From: Isoetes taiwanensis
Taxonomy: Eukaryota; Streptophyta; Lycopodiopsida; Isoetales; Isoetaceae
Reading direction: 5' to 3'
DNA length: 64,000 nucleotides
NCBI GenBank assembly: GCA_021234155.1
Contig: JAJEKV010000060.1
Location: forward strand, 312,001 to 376,000
The stretch's first letter is position 1. Each line of letters opens with the position of its first letter. Below the pieces are notes generated by a model. It saw only the letters and a program-made list of their open reading frames with translations. It was not told the DNA's origin and did no database searches. Below are positions 1 through 10,619 of the stretch, piece by piece. The translations under genes were made by a program, and so were the position numbers.

Positions 1-65
1 GCTTAAATTTAGGTGTTTAGGTGACCCAAAGGGGTAGTTTGAAATTTGACCTAAAATGGCCCGTC

Positions 66-73
66 TATAAATA
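66..73 (+). promoter_or_regulatory. TATA-like box upstream of the acidic reading frame
   Basis: A TATAAATA motif stands about 105 bases before the first in-window ATG (171) and about 190 bases before the acidic reading frame at 259. A very similar motif precedes the next frame (2102-2109), so each of the two unusual frames seems to have its own core promoter. The start of transcription is not known. Confidence 0.4.
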
Positions 74-258
74 GATGTAGAACCCCCCTCATTTCCACGT
101 TCTTCGTTAGAAATCTGCTGCTCGCTGCCAAATCGATCTTCCGGGCAACCGATCGACGATCCGGCCAAAAATGGCCCGAACGGGCGTAATCGCCAGAGTC
201 CCTCCAGTGTTACTTCCCCGGTGCCCCAGCCCAATATGCTTCAGGAGCCGCCTTTCTC

Positions 259-1497
259 GTGCATGACCAGTCTTCATCAAGCGAGGGCTCCCAGCACGCG
301 GAGGAGGATACACACTCCGACGCGGGAACGGAGGTCATAGGCGAAGAGCAGACGGACGTCATGCAGGAGATCCTTGAAGAAGTGGCAAGGAAGGAGAAAG
401 AAGAAGAAGAGCGGGCCGAGGAGGAAATGAAGAAGAAAGAAGAACAAGATCGGGCGGCCGAGCAACGCGAAGAGCAGAGGCAGCCGACTCCCGAGCCAAC
501 AATCGAGGAGCAAGTCGAAGCTTGGGTTCAAGAGAAGGAGGCCGAGGAACGAGAGGAACAGAGGGAGCCAAGGCTCGAACCAGCTGAGGAAGAAGACCTC
601 GTGGCGTTTATCAAGAAGTATGAAGCCAAAGAGAGCCGTCGAGAAAAGAAGAGAATGAGGGAACAGGAGGAGTCAAACACAACCGAGGAGCCGAACAAGA
701 AGAAGGCGAAGGTAAAGGGCAAGACGGTGGGCAAAAGAAGAGTCATGCAGGTTAAGCGGGTAAAAGGTTTAGTCATTAACGAACCCTGAGCTGACCAGAC
801 CCCGCCCTCCACCGATGATTCCGATGAAGATTACGTCCCCAACACCGAAGGGGCAAGCTCCTCAAAACCCCCAGCTGATGAGCAGGCAGTACCCCACCAG
901 GAGCAGGCAATCCCCGACCCGGAGCAGCCCGATCAGGCACAGAAGCCCCCACCTTACCCGACGTGGGATAGGGTCAAAGCACCGCGGCCACAGCGAGAGG
1001 CGTACGTGATAGACCCCGTTAAGGTCTATCAAAAGAAGATATGGGAGCACAACACCTACATGGTGAAGTGGGAGGCGTACAACGCATACTACCAGGAGCA
1101 CAGAGTGAGGACTATCGAAGGAGGACATCCGACGAAGAGCCAAACTCTGAAGATGCCGCCATCAAAGCCCAAGCCTCCTAGAGCACCAGGGAAAAAGAGG
1201 ACCGGCAGGAAGGAGACGGAGAGGAGAGCCCTGAAGGAGATCAGGCACTTCCAGCGAAGCTACGGGTTTTTGATTCCCCGTGCACCGTTCGCCCGCCTAG
1301 TCCGAGAGGTCATCCAGGAGTACAACACGGATATGAGGGTGACCGACGAGATGTTGCTGGCCCTGCAAGAAGCAGCAGAGCAAAAACTGGTGCAGCATTT
1401 CAAAGATTCGACGGCCTGCACAGTTCATGCGAAGAGGGTCACACTCATGAGGCAAGACATGCATCTTGCTAGACACATCAAAGGAGAGCGCCCTTAA
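259..1497 (+). pseudogene. Acidic Glu/Lys-rich reading frame, broken by one in-frame TGA
   Basis: One reading frame runs from 259 to 1497 (about 412 codons) except for a TGA at 787-789. The open triplet at 259 is GTG and the first in-frame ATG is at 361. An ATG at 171 lies in another frame and would need one frameshift to join. The first half is almost pure Glu/Arg/Lys/Gln and probably a charged coil. It is followed by a Pro/Gln-rich linker (about 790-990) and a basic C-terminal part. Residues near 1000-1110 carry a YMVKWEAY motif that loosely recalls the core of a chromodomain. I do not recognise the family. It lies upstream of a gypsy gag in the same orientation and may be an accessory frame of that element or unrelated older sequence. 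Confidence 0.5.
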
Positions 1498-1640
1498 AAT
1501 TTTGTAAATAATAGAAAATTTTTTGTTAATATAAAGAGTTTTTGGCTAGATAATATGTCTAATCTTACTTAATTAAGTTAAGTTATGGAATTCTGGCTTT
1601 TGTATTAGTTAAAATGGACACTTTGAGCAAATTTGAGACG

Positions 1641-1708
1641 ATGTCTCACACGTCGCGCCAGGACAGAAAATGAACTTTTCATTTTCGGGCTGGGCGCAAC
1701 GTGTGAGG
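1641..1708. repeat. Nested hairpin repeat, copy 1
   Basis: The repeat begins after ATGT with CTCACACGT and ends with ACGTGTGAG, which are exact reverse complements. Inside them GCGCC faces GGGCGC, then CAG faces CTG, then an inner GAAAATGAA/TTTTCATTTTC palindrome. The whole unit can fold into one long stem. A second copy lies exactly 200 bp downstream. Confidence 0.75.
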
Positions 1709-1840
1709 CCATGCCCCAAAAATGCCCAAAATTGCTCCAAATTGACCAAATAAGGGGTCAATTCTGCCTAACTCGACGAGTCCAGTAGAATTAGACCCTT
1801 ATATCAGCCAAATTGGACAAGTTTATCCCAATTAGAGCCA

Positions 1841-1908
1841 ATGTCTCACACGTCGCGCCAGGGCAGAAAATGAACTTTTCATTATCGGTCTGGGCGCAAC
1901 GTGTGAGA
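1841..1908. repeat. Nested hairpin repeat, copy 2
   Basis: This copy differs from the one at 1641-1708 by only a few substitutions, and both arms of the outer stem are retained. Retention of both arms in both copies could mean a structural role or simply recent duplication. Confidence 0.75.
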
Positions 1909-2101
1909 CCTCTCAGCATTTTCTCCACCATGCCATATCCAGATGACCTCTAGTTTGTTGCAATAGGTTCATTAGCTGATCTTAGCATGCTCAAACCCTA
2001 AAAGTAGTCTTCAAACTCTCATTTGCATCTCCTAATAGGTCAAAATTGCCCAACCCCAGTAAATTTCTTGGTCATCCAAAAATTAGGGTTTTTCACTTTT
2101 C

Positions 2102-2109
2102 TATAAATA
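2102..2109 (+). promoter_or_regulatory. TATA-like box for the 508-codon frame
   Basis: TATAAATA lies about 113 bases before the ATG at 2223, a spacing that suits a plant core promoter with a short leader. The stretch after it is pyrimidine-rich, as many plant leaders are. Confidence 0.4.
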
Positions 2110-2222
2110 AGTCTCCATTTCTCACTTAGCACCCTACAAGTTTGCTCTTGACTATTTAGGCGATTTTCCAGCTCCCTGAGGCACTTCTGCATCTGTTTGT
2201 TAGTCTCATCTTCCTTAGATCA

Positions 2223-3749
2223 ATGGCCACTGCTGACTTCAGGCGATGGTACAGCGCCAGTGCCCATGCTGCCGAGGCTGATGTCAACGACATCTTCCGA
2301 GTCTTCAGGAAAGAAATAGATGTCCAAGCCACCCTGCACGCAACCCCGGCATATAGGCAAGTTTTAGCAGAGTTCCAAGCTAGGGTAGGACCCTCCCTAG
2401 TGCAGCTACCACCTTGCATAGGCCATTTTGTTCCCCGCCCATCCCTTCAAGCAGCCGTGGGTGATGTTCCAAATATTGCCAAGCACTTGACCAACAAGGC
2501 ACAGAGGCTGCCGGATTACATGGTCCTGACAGTTGACAGGACCAAGTATTTCTCCTACACCGCCGCCTTAGCCATTTTCCTTTCCCAGCGCGCCGAAAAC
2601 CCAATGGGGGGAACCTCTATTCCTCCCATGGAAGTAGACCCCATAGCAGCCTCAACAGCAGAGCAGATGCTTTTGCAGTACCAGCAAGAGCAAGAAGGAA
2701 GAGCAGAAGAAGAGGAATCGGACGAGGAAGAGTACACGGAGCTCGACCCAGAGGAAGAACGGCGGCAAGCAGAAGAGGAGCTATCCAACTTCGAGCGGAG
2801 CCGGCAGACCCTCAGAGTCGCTCCCCCACTTGGGCTAGGCATCACAAGCCTAGCCCCCATCATCATCGACGGTGAGGAGTATCTGCTCCTCAATGATATC
2901 CAGAATCTCCCCGAATGCAGGGAGAGGGAGTTCCGGCTTGATGAGTTATTGCACCAACTACGGCAGCAACCGGAATTGGACGACTTCATCGTCCGGGGAG
3001 TCTCGGACTTCCCGCTTCAAGTGAGAGAAGCCGACACCTATACAGGGGAGTCGACTTCAGACATCCAGGCCTACGGCAACATAAGACAGGTTATGGAGGC
3101 TCGAGAATTGCCATCTGAAGAAGAGTTCCTCGCCATTCAGGAACGGATGGGGACCAGAGGCAAGATCACAAGCATCTTGATGCCAAGCTCCTCGACACCA
3201 CCTCGCGCAAGAGGAGCAGGAATCGACATCAGGCGAGTCGACTCGACAATTGCAGACTACCGAGAACTGACTGAGGTAGAGGTCGACGAATACGCCAGGC
3301 GGCATAGAGCTGGAGGCCAAGCAAGTGGAGAATCTTCAGCGACGCACAATGACAGGTCACTGAGGTACTACCTGCCCCTGCTGCTGGATGGGAGAATAGC
3401 GGTGATACACCGCAAATTCAGCCCCCGGGGCGAAGAAGGAGTGTTCATGCTCATTGCACTCTCCGGCTTTGGCAGGCATGCTCGAATTGCTGCAAATGTC
3501 GACTATGCTGTCTTAGTCAAGAGAGCGATGGCACTCGACCTCTTCGACTTCGCCGTACCCTACCGACGGCAGGGAAGATTGGCAGTAACCGCGGCCTACA
3601 TCTCCGACCGCAGGGTAGAGGAGCTGGTGACAGCATTACAGGGCGGGACGTCAACCAATGTCCTTAGGAACTTGGGACGCTCCATAGGAACGGCCCAAGT
3701 TAAGAAGTTCCTTGAGGATAACCCGTCCTACCAGCGATTTCAAGAATAG
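2223..3749 (+). CDS. Intact 508-residue protein of unknown family
   Basis: The frame is open for 508 codons from ATG 2223 to TAG, while the gypsy gag and pol next to it are riddled with stops. Residues 1-130 are mixed and possibly helical. Residues about 145-195 form an acidic Glu-rich stretch. Residues about 200-330 are again Glu/Arg-rich, and the last 130 residues are more globular with hydrophobic strands. I recognise no catalytic motif, zinc finger, signal peptide or membrane segment. It sits about 170 bases upstream of the gypsy gag in the same orientation. It may be an extra frame carried 5' of gag, as Ogre-type elements do, or an independent gene. Its intactness suggests it was open more recently than its neighbours. 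Confidence 0.6.
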   Translation: MATADFRRWYSASAHAAEADVNDIFRVFRKEIDVQATLHATPAYRQVLAEFQARVGPSLVQLPPCIGHFVPRPSLQAAVGDVPNIAKHLTNKAQRLPDYMVLTVDRTKYFSYTAALAIFLSQRAENPMGGTSIPPMEVDPIAASTAEQMLLQYQQEQEGRAEEEESDEEEYTELDPEEERRQAEEELSNFERSRQTLRVAPPLGLGITSLAPIIIDGEEYLLLNDIQNLPECREREFRLDELLHQLRQQPELDDFIVRGVSDFPLQVREADTYTGESTSDIQAYGNIRQVMEARELPSEEEFLAIQERMGTRGKITSILMPSSSTPPRARGAGIDIRRVDSTIADYRELTEVEVDEYARRHRAGGQASGESSATHNDRSLRYYLPLLLDGRIAVIHRKFSPRGEEGVFMLIALSGFGRHARIAANVDYAVLVKRAMALDLFDFAVPYRRQGRLAVTAAYISDRRVEELVTALQGGTSTNVLRNLGRSIGTAQVKKFLEDNPSYQRFQE

Positions 3750-3916
3750 TTAGACTCTTGATCCCGGAGGTTTTGTATTAAGATATTATATAATATAAAT
3801 ACAATTTCTTTTGCACTTTAAATGTTTTGTTGATGTATTTTGTTCCACAACTATATCAACAAACATATATAATGCAAGAGAATAAAGAAAACTAACCTTA
3901 TAGCCATTACCAACTT

Positions 3917-5122
3917 GTGTATGCAGCTAGAGGCCTAGGCTCAGGGGAACGACAACGCCGAGACCATATGGAAGAACAGACTCCGCCCAGGCCACCCCCG
4001 GCAAGGAACTATGAGGAATTTGGACCCATGACCCCAGAAGAGGAAATATCACAGATGAGGACGGACCTTGAACAGATAAAGGCTTTGCTGGCCGCACAAG
4101 CAGGAGTGGGTTCGGAGGGCAACGCTCAGATGCTACAAGCATCAGCTCAGAAAACAGGAAGGGACAAGAGGAGGAGCAAGAGGAGGAGGTCCCCTAGCAC
4201 GGAATCCTCCGACTCAAGCTCGGACTCAGACTCCGACTCCGAGGAAGAGGAAGAGCAGGCACCGGACCGTAGGGATGGAAGGCAGAGGGACACCGCAGAT
4301 GGAAGGCAGAGGGATACCACAGATGGACGGCAAAGGGACACAAGAGCCTCTGACTACCAGAAGAAGGTAGATTCTGCATTGGGAAATGTATGGAAGGCCA
4401 AGAAGCTCGAGCAATTCTCAGGCGAGAATAGGTCAGGCATGGAGGCGGCTTGGCTCGATGAAATGAGTGAATACGGTAACGCCTACGGTATGAAGGACAA
4501 GGATAAAGGCAGGGTGGCAACAGCCAACCTGAAGGGAGCAGCACGCATTTGGTGGAAGGGGTACGCCAAGGCCCATGGCTTAAGCAGGGATGCTTGCAGG
4601 TTCAGGAAGTTTGCCAAAGCTTTCAAGCGCCACTACGTCCCAAGAGAGCATAAGTCCAGCATGATGCAGCAGTTCTACAGGTTGCAGTAAGGCAACAAAT
4701 CAGTCCAGAAATGTACAGAGGAATTCATGAGGCTAAGGTTGTATGTGCCAAAGTTGGGTGAAAAGCATGCAGTAGAGAGCTACATTGAGGGGCTGAATGA
4801 TGAGATCCGCAAGCTTGTAAGGGCAATAAACCCTAAGACAGTATCAGAAGCAGAGTCCAAGGCAATAAGCTTGCAAGGAACGGGGCCTCAGAACAGCGGG
4901 CAGAGCCAGCAGTATTACCAGGATAAAGGCAAGGCAACAGGGAGTTATAGCCCTAGAGCAGCCAGCCCAGGTCTAGCTAGAGCCCCATATGGTGGCAATC
5001 AGGGGAAGCAGCAGGAGAAGAAGCAGGTGTCCTTCAAGGCAAGCAGGAGGGGTCAAACTACTCCAAAGCAGTGCGATCCTTTTTGCAGGCGATGCCCAAG
5101 GAAAAGAGGCAGGAGTGCATAG
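3917..5122 (+). pseudogene. gag: gypsy gag, with an in-frame stop
   Basis: A capsid-type protein with a Ser/Asp-rich low-complexity segment (about 4190-4260) and a short tandem repeat rich in Asp, Gly, Arg and Gln (4270-4340). A retrotransposon gag core follows, with the WWKGYAKA region and a large hydrophobic/basic tail. The frame is cut by TAA at 4688-4690 and then continues in the same frame from 4691 to 5122. A frameshift between about 5071 and 5122 leads into the CCHC and protease frame. Gag would form the particle that packages the element RNA. Confidence 0.8.
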
Positions 5123-6102
5123 AAAAGCAGCTTTGCTTCAGGTGCTTCCAGCCAGGCCACAGGACAGCGAACTGCCCCTACGTCATGAGTGCAGCGCTAG
5201 CGGAGTTGGGAGATTGGGACACTCTGTCTGACGACGACGGCGAGGCAGCCCGCGACTACATTCAGGGTGAGTGTCATATCTTTGCCGTAATAGACACAGA
5301 ACAAGCAGAGAACCAGTATAAAGTAATTTCCACAGTAGGGAAGGCCAAGGCCAAGTCCTTCATAGTCCTGATAGACTCGGGAAGTAGCCATAACTTTGCA
5401 TCCCCCAGAATGGTTGAAATGTTGAAGTTGAAACCACTGAAGTCGAAGCCGAGGCCCGTTGTCTTAGCAAGTGGAGCAGTAAGGCAGACAGCCGGCAAGA
5501 GGATCAACTTCGACATCGACTTGCCAGGGATTAATATCGAGATGGGGGCAGAAGTAATGGGCATTGGCAAGTATGACTTGATCATAGGAATGGAGTATCA
5601 TGGACCAGCGGGGGCCATCATTGATTGTGGAAAGCGGAAGGTGACCTTCCCAACGCCCGACGGCAAGATCATTGAGATCACAGGTAAAGAAGTTGTTCCC
5701 ATCATGCAGTGTATGTCTTCTAAATGGCTGCTCAAGTGCATCAAGAGCGAGCAGGTAGCATTCATCTTCAAGCTTGAGATTGAAGAGCCAGAGTCAGAAG
5801 AAAGCAAAGAAGACAAGGTGCTCAGCAAGTTGCCGAAGCAAATAGCTAAGTTGATCACGGAATTCCACGATCTCTTTCCAGATGAGATCGAGCACCTCCC
5901 TCCTTACAGGGGAGTCGAGTGTGAGATAGCACTCGAACCGGAAACGAAGCCGACAAGCAAGGCTCCATACCGAATGACGACGCAGGAGCTCACGGAGCTA
6001 AAGAAGCAATTGCAGGAGTTGCTCGACCTAGGCTTCATTAGACCTAGTGTCTCGCCATTTGGAGCGCCCATTCTTTTGTCAAGAAGAAGGATGGCAGTTT
6101 GA
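5071..6102 (+). pseudogene. pol: gypsy zinc knuckle, protease and N-terminal reverse transcriptase
   Basis: A CX2CX4HX4C knuckle (CFRCFQPGHRTANC) lies near 5128-5170. An aspartic protease active site, DSGSSHNF, follows near 5370-5395. The frame then enters the reverse transcriptase N-terminus with the typical PYRMTTQEL and [10 protein letters not shown] motifs. It ends just after the point where a single-base shift moves the sequence into the next frame (6099). Protease cleaves Gag-Pol and RT copies the RNA. Confidence 0.85.
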
Positions 6103-6464
6103 GGATGTGTATAGACTATAGGCAGTTGAACAAGCACACCATCAAGAACAAGTATGCGCTCCCCAGATCAGACGACTTGATGGATCAACTCCAAGGGGCA
6201 AAGGTTTTCTCCAAAATCGACTTAAGGTCAGGCTATCATCAAATCCGGATAAAGGAAGAAGATATCCATAAAACCGCCTTCAGAACGCGGTATGGGCATT
6301 ATGAGTTCACGATAATGCCTTTCGGCTTATTGAACGCCCCCGCGACATTCATGAGGCTCATGAACGACATCTTCAGGGAGTTCTTAGACACCTTTGTGAT
6401 TGTATTCTTTGACGACATTTTGGTGTATAGCATATCCCTTGAAGAGAGCACGTACAACACTTAA
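6099..6464 (+). pseudogene. pol: gypsy reverse transcriptase palm domain
   Basis: Conserved RT blocks are readable: [11 protein letters not shown], then [14 protein letters not shown] with the first catalytic Asp, then the [10 protein letters not shown] block, then FFDDILVYS, which is the YxDD box with Phe. The frame stops at 6464 and resumes six bases later in another frame, so there is a small indel near 6440-6470. Confidence 0.9.
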
Positions 6465-6469
6465 GGAGA

Positions 6470-7843
6470 GTGCTGGAGAAATTGAAGAGGCACCAGTTGT
6501 ACGCCAAGTTGTCGAAGTGCCACTTCGCAACGGAGAAGGTGGAATACCTGGGTCATGTGATCTCAGCAGAAGGAATCTCGACGGATCCCGCCAAGATTGA
6601 AGCAGTAATTCAGTGGCCGGCACCGAAGAATGTCCATGAGGTCAGAAGTTTCCTCGGCCTAGCAGGGTACTACAGGAAGTTCGTGAAGAACTTTGCTAAG
6701 ATAGCGGCCCCGCTAACAGACCTGACGAGGGCGGAGAAGGTGAAAGATTGGGCAGAGCATTGGCAGAAGAAAGCCCAAGCGGGATTTGAATTGCTGAAAG
6801 AAGCTTTGACAACCGCCCCCGTCTTAACCCTGCCGGACCCAGAGAAAGATAAGCTTGTAGCCACAGATGCGAGTAAGATAGCCACAGATGCAGTGCTCAT
6901 GCAGGAAGAGCGTGTGGTAGCGTATGATTCGAGGAAGATGAACGACGCCGAAACGCGCTACCCGACGCACGATCAAGAATTGCTTGCAGTCAGGGCATTA
7001 AGAATTTGGAGGCACTATCTCTTGGGAAGGAAGTTCCAATTGGATACAGATCATCAGAGCCTCCAGTATGTATTCACGCAACCACACCTTAACCTGAGGC
7101 CGCGAAGGTGGATGGAGTTCCTCGAGGAATATGACTTTGATATAGTCTACAAGCCGGGGAAGCTCAATGTGGTAGCGGATGCCCTTTCAAGGCATCCCCT
7201 GACAACTAGAGTGCATTGCAATGCAATTTCGACGCTCTCCAGCGGTTTCGGGAAGAAGATTGAAGAATCCTTGCCAACGGATGTGGATTTCAAGGAAGTA
7301 TGGGCAAGCCTCTCTAGGGAGGCTAGAACAGATAAGGAGCGGGAAGCCTTCAAACATTATAAGAAGGAAGGCAACCTGTTATACTATAAAGACAAGCTGT
7401 GCGTGCCCGAATCATCAGGTGTAAGGAAATTGATCCTCCATGACACGCACAACAGTCCAATAGCTGGCCATGCGGGATTCATGAAGACATATTTCAAAGT
7501 GCGCAGCAGCTATTATTGGCCAGGAATGAAGAAGCAGGTAGCTCGCTACATCAATGAATGTCAGCTATGTCAGCAGACGAAGGCAGAGCAGCTTCGAATT
7601 CCAGGGGCATTGGAGCCATTAGTGGTGCCAAACGCTAAGTGGGAGGTGATCAGCATGGATTTCATAACAGGGCTTCCAAGGACAGTAAGAGGGAAGGATG
7701 CCTTGATGGTAGTGGTCGACAAGTTGTCGAAGATGGCACATTTTGTGCCTTGCAGGACCACAGACACCGCTATGGATACAGCGAAGCTCTTCACCAAAGA
7801 AATCTTCAGGGCTTCATGGCATGCCAAGGGAGATTATCTCTGA
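6470..7843 (+). pseudogene. pol: gypsy RT thumb, RNase H and integrase N-terminus
   Basis: The piece starts in the RT connection (YLGHVIS, then [11 protein letters not shown]). RNase H follows, with ATDAS, DHQSLQY and ADALSRHP. The integrase zinc-binding HHCC segment ([19 protein letters not shown], then CQLCQQ) is near 7460-7590. The first core Asp lies in MDFITGLP near 7655. A one-base indel around 7810-7825 shifts the rest of the integrase core into another frame. Confidence 0.9.
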
Positions 7844-8677
7844 CAGGGATCCGAAGTTTATGAGTGCCTTTTGGCAAGACCTCTTTGCGACAATTCAGAC
7901 GAAGCTATCCATGAGTACGGCCTATCATCCCCAGATGGATGGCCAAACGGAGCGGACCAACCGAATTCTGGAGGACATGCTACGAAACTATGTCTGGAAC
8001 AAGCAAGGTATGTGGGAAGAATTTATTCACTTGCTGGAGTTTGCGTACAATAGCACCAAGCAGGAATCATCCCAAATGTCGCCGTTTATGATCAATTACG
8101 GCTATCAATGCCTAACTCCAGAAGTTCGAGGGTATCTTCTTGCAGCAAGAAGTCGGCAAAAGAGCATTGCCGACAAGCATCAGACAGTCAGAGAGTTCCA
8201 AGTTGGCGAAGACGTATGGCTCAAGATCAAAGTGAAGCAGGCGAAGCTCCGCATCGGAAATTGTAAGAAGCTTGCTCCAAGGTGGGCTAGACCTTTCAGG
8301 ATAGTCCAGAGAGTAGGTAATCAATCCTACAAGTTAGACTTGCCAGCACACCTAAAGATTCATAAAGTCTTCCACGTGAGTTTATTGAAGAAGCATACTC
8401 CAAATCCAGACGAGGTCTTGGACACTCCAACGTTGTTGGAAATGACGGAGGAGCAGCTGGAAATAGTTCCAGAATTGATTCTTGATAAAGCCTTCAAGAA
8501 AACGAGGAGATCGGAGTTTCTCCAATATTTGGTCAAGTAGAAACACTTGCCAGTGGAAGACGCGACATGGGTACTTAAGAAAGATCTAGTAAAGCAGTAC
8601 CCACAGTTTATGGAGCAATGGGATGGCAAGGTCATCTCCGAAGAAATCGGCTCAGGCATGTCGATTTGTGTAGATTA
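7820..8677 (+). pseudogene. pol: gypsy integrase C-terminus with interrupted chromodomain
   Basis: The integrase core resumes with SDRDPKF and the catalytic Glu region HPQMDGQTERTNR. A GPY-type C-terminal module follows (ARPFRIVQRVG, then FHVSLLKK). The final part resembles a chromodomain, but a TAG at about 8538-8540 falls where these domains normally carry a conserved Trp after LVK. The same frame continues for about 45 codons with the expected EDATW motif. Chromodomains direct integration to marked chromatin. Confidence 0.8.
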
Positions 8678-9519
8678 ATTCTATGTGTAGTTAAGATTAA
8701 TCTACGCATGCAACCTATGCTAGGTATGGGTTGTATGCGTTGTTACCAATGATGAGACCACTACGGTGATCTCTAGGGCGTGGTGTAATGTCAATGTAGG
8801 CATGACCGCGTTTCCGCTTGGACGAGTGAAAGGTAGATCACGGAAGTAGACGACCTCGAGAGAAAGGAGGTCATGGAGGAATGCATTGTTAGGAAAAGCA
8901 CCTCTAGCCCCATATATGCTTTGATAGGAGGAATCTGGCCTTCACGCCCCATATACGGGAAAGACCTATCCTCCACGCTGGGCAACTAAGAGGCATGAGT
9001 GGCATGTAGGCATCATAGACGCTGTCTCCGCGGCCATGACGGAAGAAGCATCCTCTTCCCACGCCGGGAGATTAGCCATGCATTCATGTAGATAGGTGGG
9101 GTGGTCACCATATAACCAAAATTTTATTAATAATTAAATGGTACTAACGTAGTGTCGACCTGCAGGCCAATAGAGCGCTCCGGAGGGCAAGGAGGTCGAG
9201 TTACGAAGACTTGCAACACAAATTTTGTTGGAATGTGTTGCAAGGAATGAAGAGTACCTCGAACGTAATTATATATATGAAATATTAAAATTTTGATAAA
9301 CTTAATTGTCGTGATAAGTAAGTTATTGAGTAACTTGTTTTAATGATGTTACGAATTGATAAGTTAATTCATAAGATAAGATGATTTAAAAATATTACCT
9401 TGAGGTAATCTTAATAAATGTGTAAGTATTATAGTAGTATATTGTATGCTTCAGGTTGATTGCAGGTTAGGAAGATTCCAAGGTGGGGAGACCCACGATG
9501 CTGCGGACAGCATCATTTC
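8678..9519. other. Gypsy 3' untranslated spacer
   Basis: Between the end of pol and the polypurine tract no reading frame or RNA gene can be supported. The stretch near 9240-9440 is AT-rich. It is best read as the 3' untranslated part of the element. Confidence 0.4.
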
Positions 9520-9532
9520 AAGGTGGGGAGAA
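9520..9532 (+). other. Polypurine tract of the gypsy element
   Basis: AAGGTGGGGAGAA directly precedes the TG of the 3' LTR, the expected place for the primer of plus-strand DNA. An almost identical purine run, AAGGTGGGGAGA, occurs 40 bases upstream at 9480-9491. Confidence 0.7.
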
Positions 9533-10619
9533 TGTGACGTTCCAGCACAATATACAGTCCCAGGACGTATACTGTACTGCCTCGTCACGCGTACACGCCA
9601 CCCCGACTGACGCGTACGCCAACGTGTAGCTAGGCGGGTAGCCCCTAGGGGGCAACTTGTAAGGTATGTACATTTATTAATGTGCACATTTACCAATGTG
9701 CACATTTATTAAGGTGCACACCTTTCCATGTAGATATATTTATGCCACCTAGCCATTAAAGGCAAGTGGGCCATTCCCAATTATCCCACATGCTTAAAGG
9801 GATAATTGGAAACCCTAGCCCTAACCCCCCTTGTCTATTTAGGTAGGAGGAAACCCTAACTTGCCATTTTCGTCCATAGGGTTCTAGAGCTCTGTTTTGG
9901 CTGCCGCAGGGGCCAAAACCACCTCCCAGACTCTGTCTGAGCGAATTGCACCATTAGTTTTCCTTGATTCGAGCAGTTCAACAGGATGGTCGAACTCAGG
10001 TCAGGAGGAGCAACCCAAGGATCAGGTATTTAGTCAATTTAATAGCTTAAACCGTCTTTCAGTCATAGAATCAGTAGGTTTAGCCTATTAAATTGCCCAT
10101 AGCAGCCATCTAGATCTCTAGATACCAGACTCTAACTAAAGAACCTAACTCTATGATATAGATTAGATCTAGTTCTTTAGTTCTTCTGTGATGTATATGG
10201 ATGATGTATCTCTATGAACTCCTTGTATTGGGAAGGGGGATAGAGACCTCAAGCCTAGTAGTTGATGCTCCTAGCTAGCCTCTCTAGCACACTGTAGATT
10301 CGGCCTGTGCACAGGAGCCACACCTGGTTGTGGGTGAAGGGGCCAGACTGGCTTATAAAGAGGTTCGTGTTCTGATTCTTGAACGATCTCTCTGGTGTGT
10401 AAAGTCTACTGGGGATCATTGTAGACTAGGCCTAATGGCTTGCCACTGCGTGAGGGCAAGGTATGGGCTCGACACCCGTGGAGTGATGCGTCACTCTCCA
10501 GTGGGTTTAAGTCGAATAAAGGCAGTGGCCCTCTAGTCACCTTGAGTCAACTGGGGAGATGCAACCCAGGAATAGCCCCTTTGGCTATGCATCCGGCGGG
10601 CTACAGTCAGGTTCCAACA
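9533..10619 (+). repeat. Probable 3' LTR of the gypsy element
   Basis: It starts with TGTGACGTTCC right after the polypurine tract. The right end is placed at the CCAACA ending at 10619 because it closes with CA. Without a 5' copy this end is a guess. The segment contains AT-rich short repeats of a TGTGCACATTTA type (9668-9722) and no long gene. Confidence 0.55.

Larger units (their letters stand above)
1498..2222. other. Spacer with two hairpin repeats and a promoter
   Basis: No gene is seen between the two unusual frames. The spacer contains two copies of a 68-bp hairpin (1641-1708 and 1841-1908) and, near its end, a TATA-like box followed by a 5' leader of about 110 bases for the frame starting at 2223. 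Confidence 0.5.
3917..10619 (+). mobile_element. Ty3/gypsy chromovirus-type retrotransposon, decayed, 5' LTR not seen
   Basis: The order is gag, CCHC knuckle, protease, reverse transcriptase, RNase H, integrase and chromodomain-like tail, followed by polypurine tracts and a probable 3' LTR starting at 9533. Integrase following RT/RNase H is the gypsy order. No LTR copy is visible between 1 and 3916. The 5' LTR therefore lies outside the window or is lost, and the frames at 259-1497 and 2223-3749 may lie inside the element. Stops and frameshifts in gag and pol make it non-functional. Confidence 0.85.
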
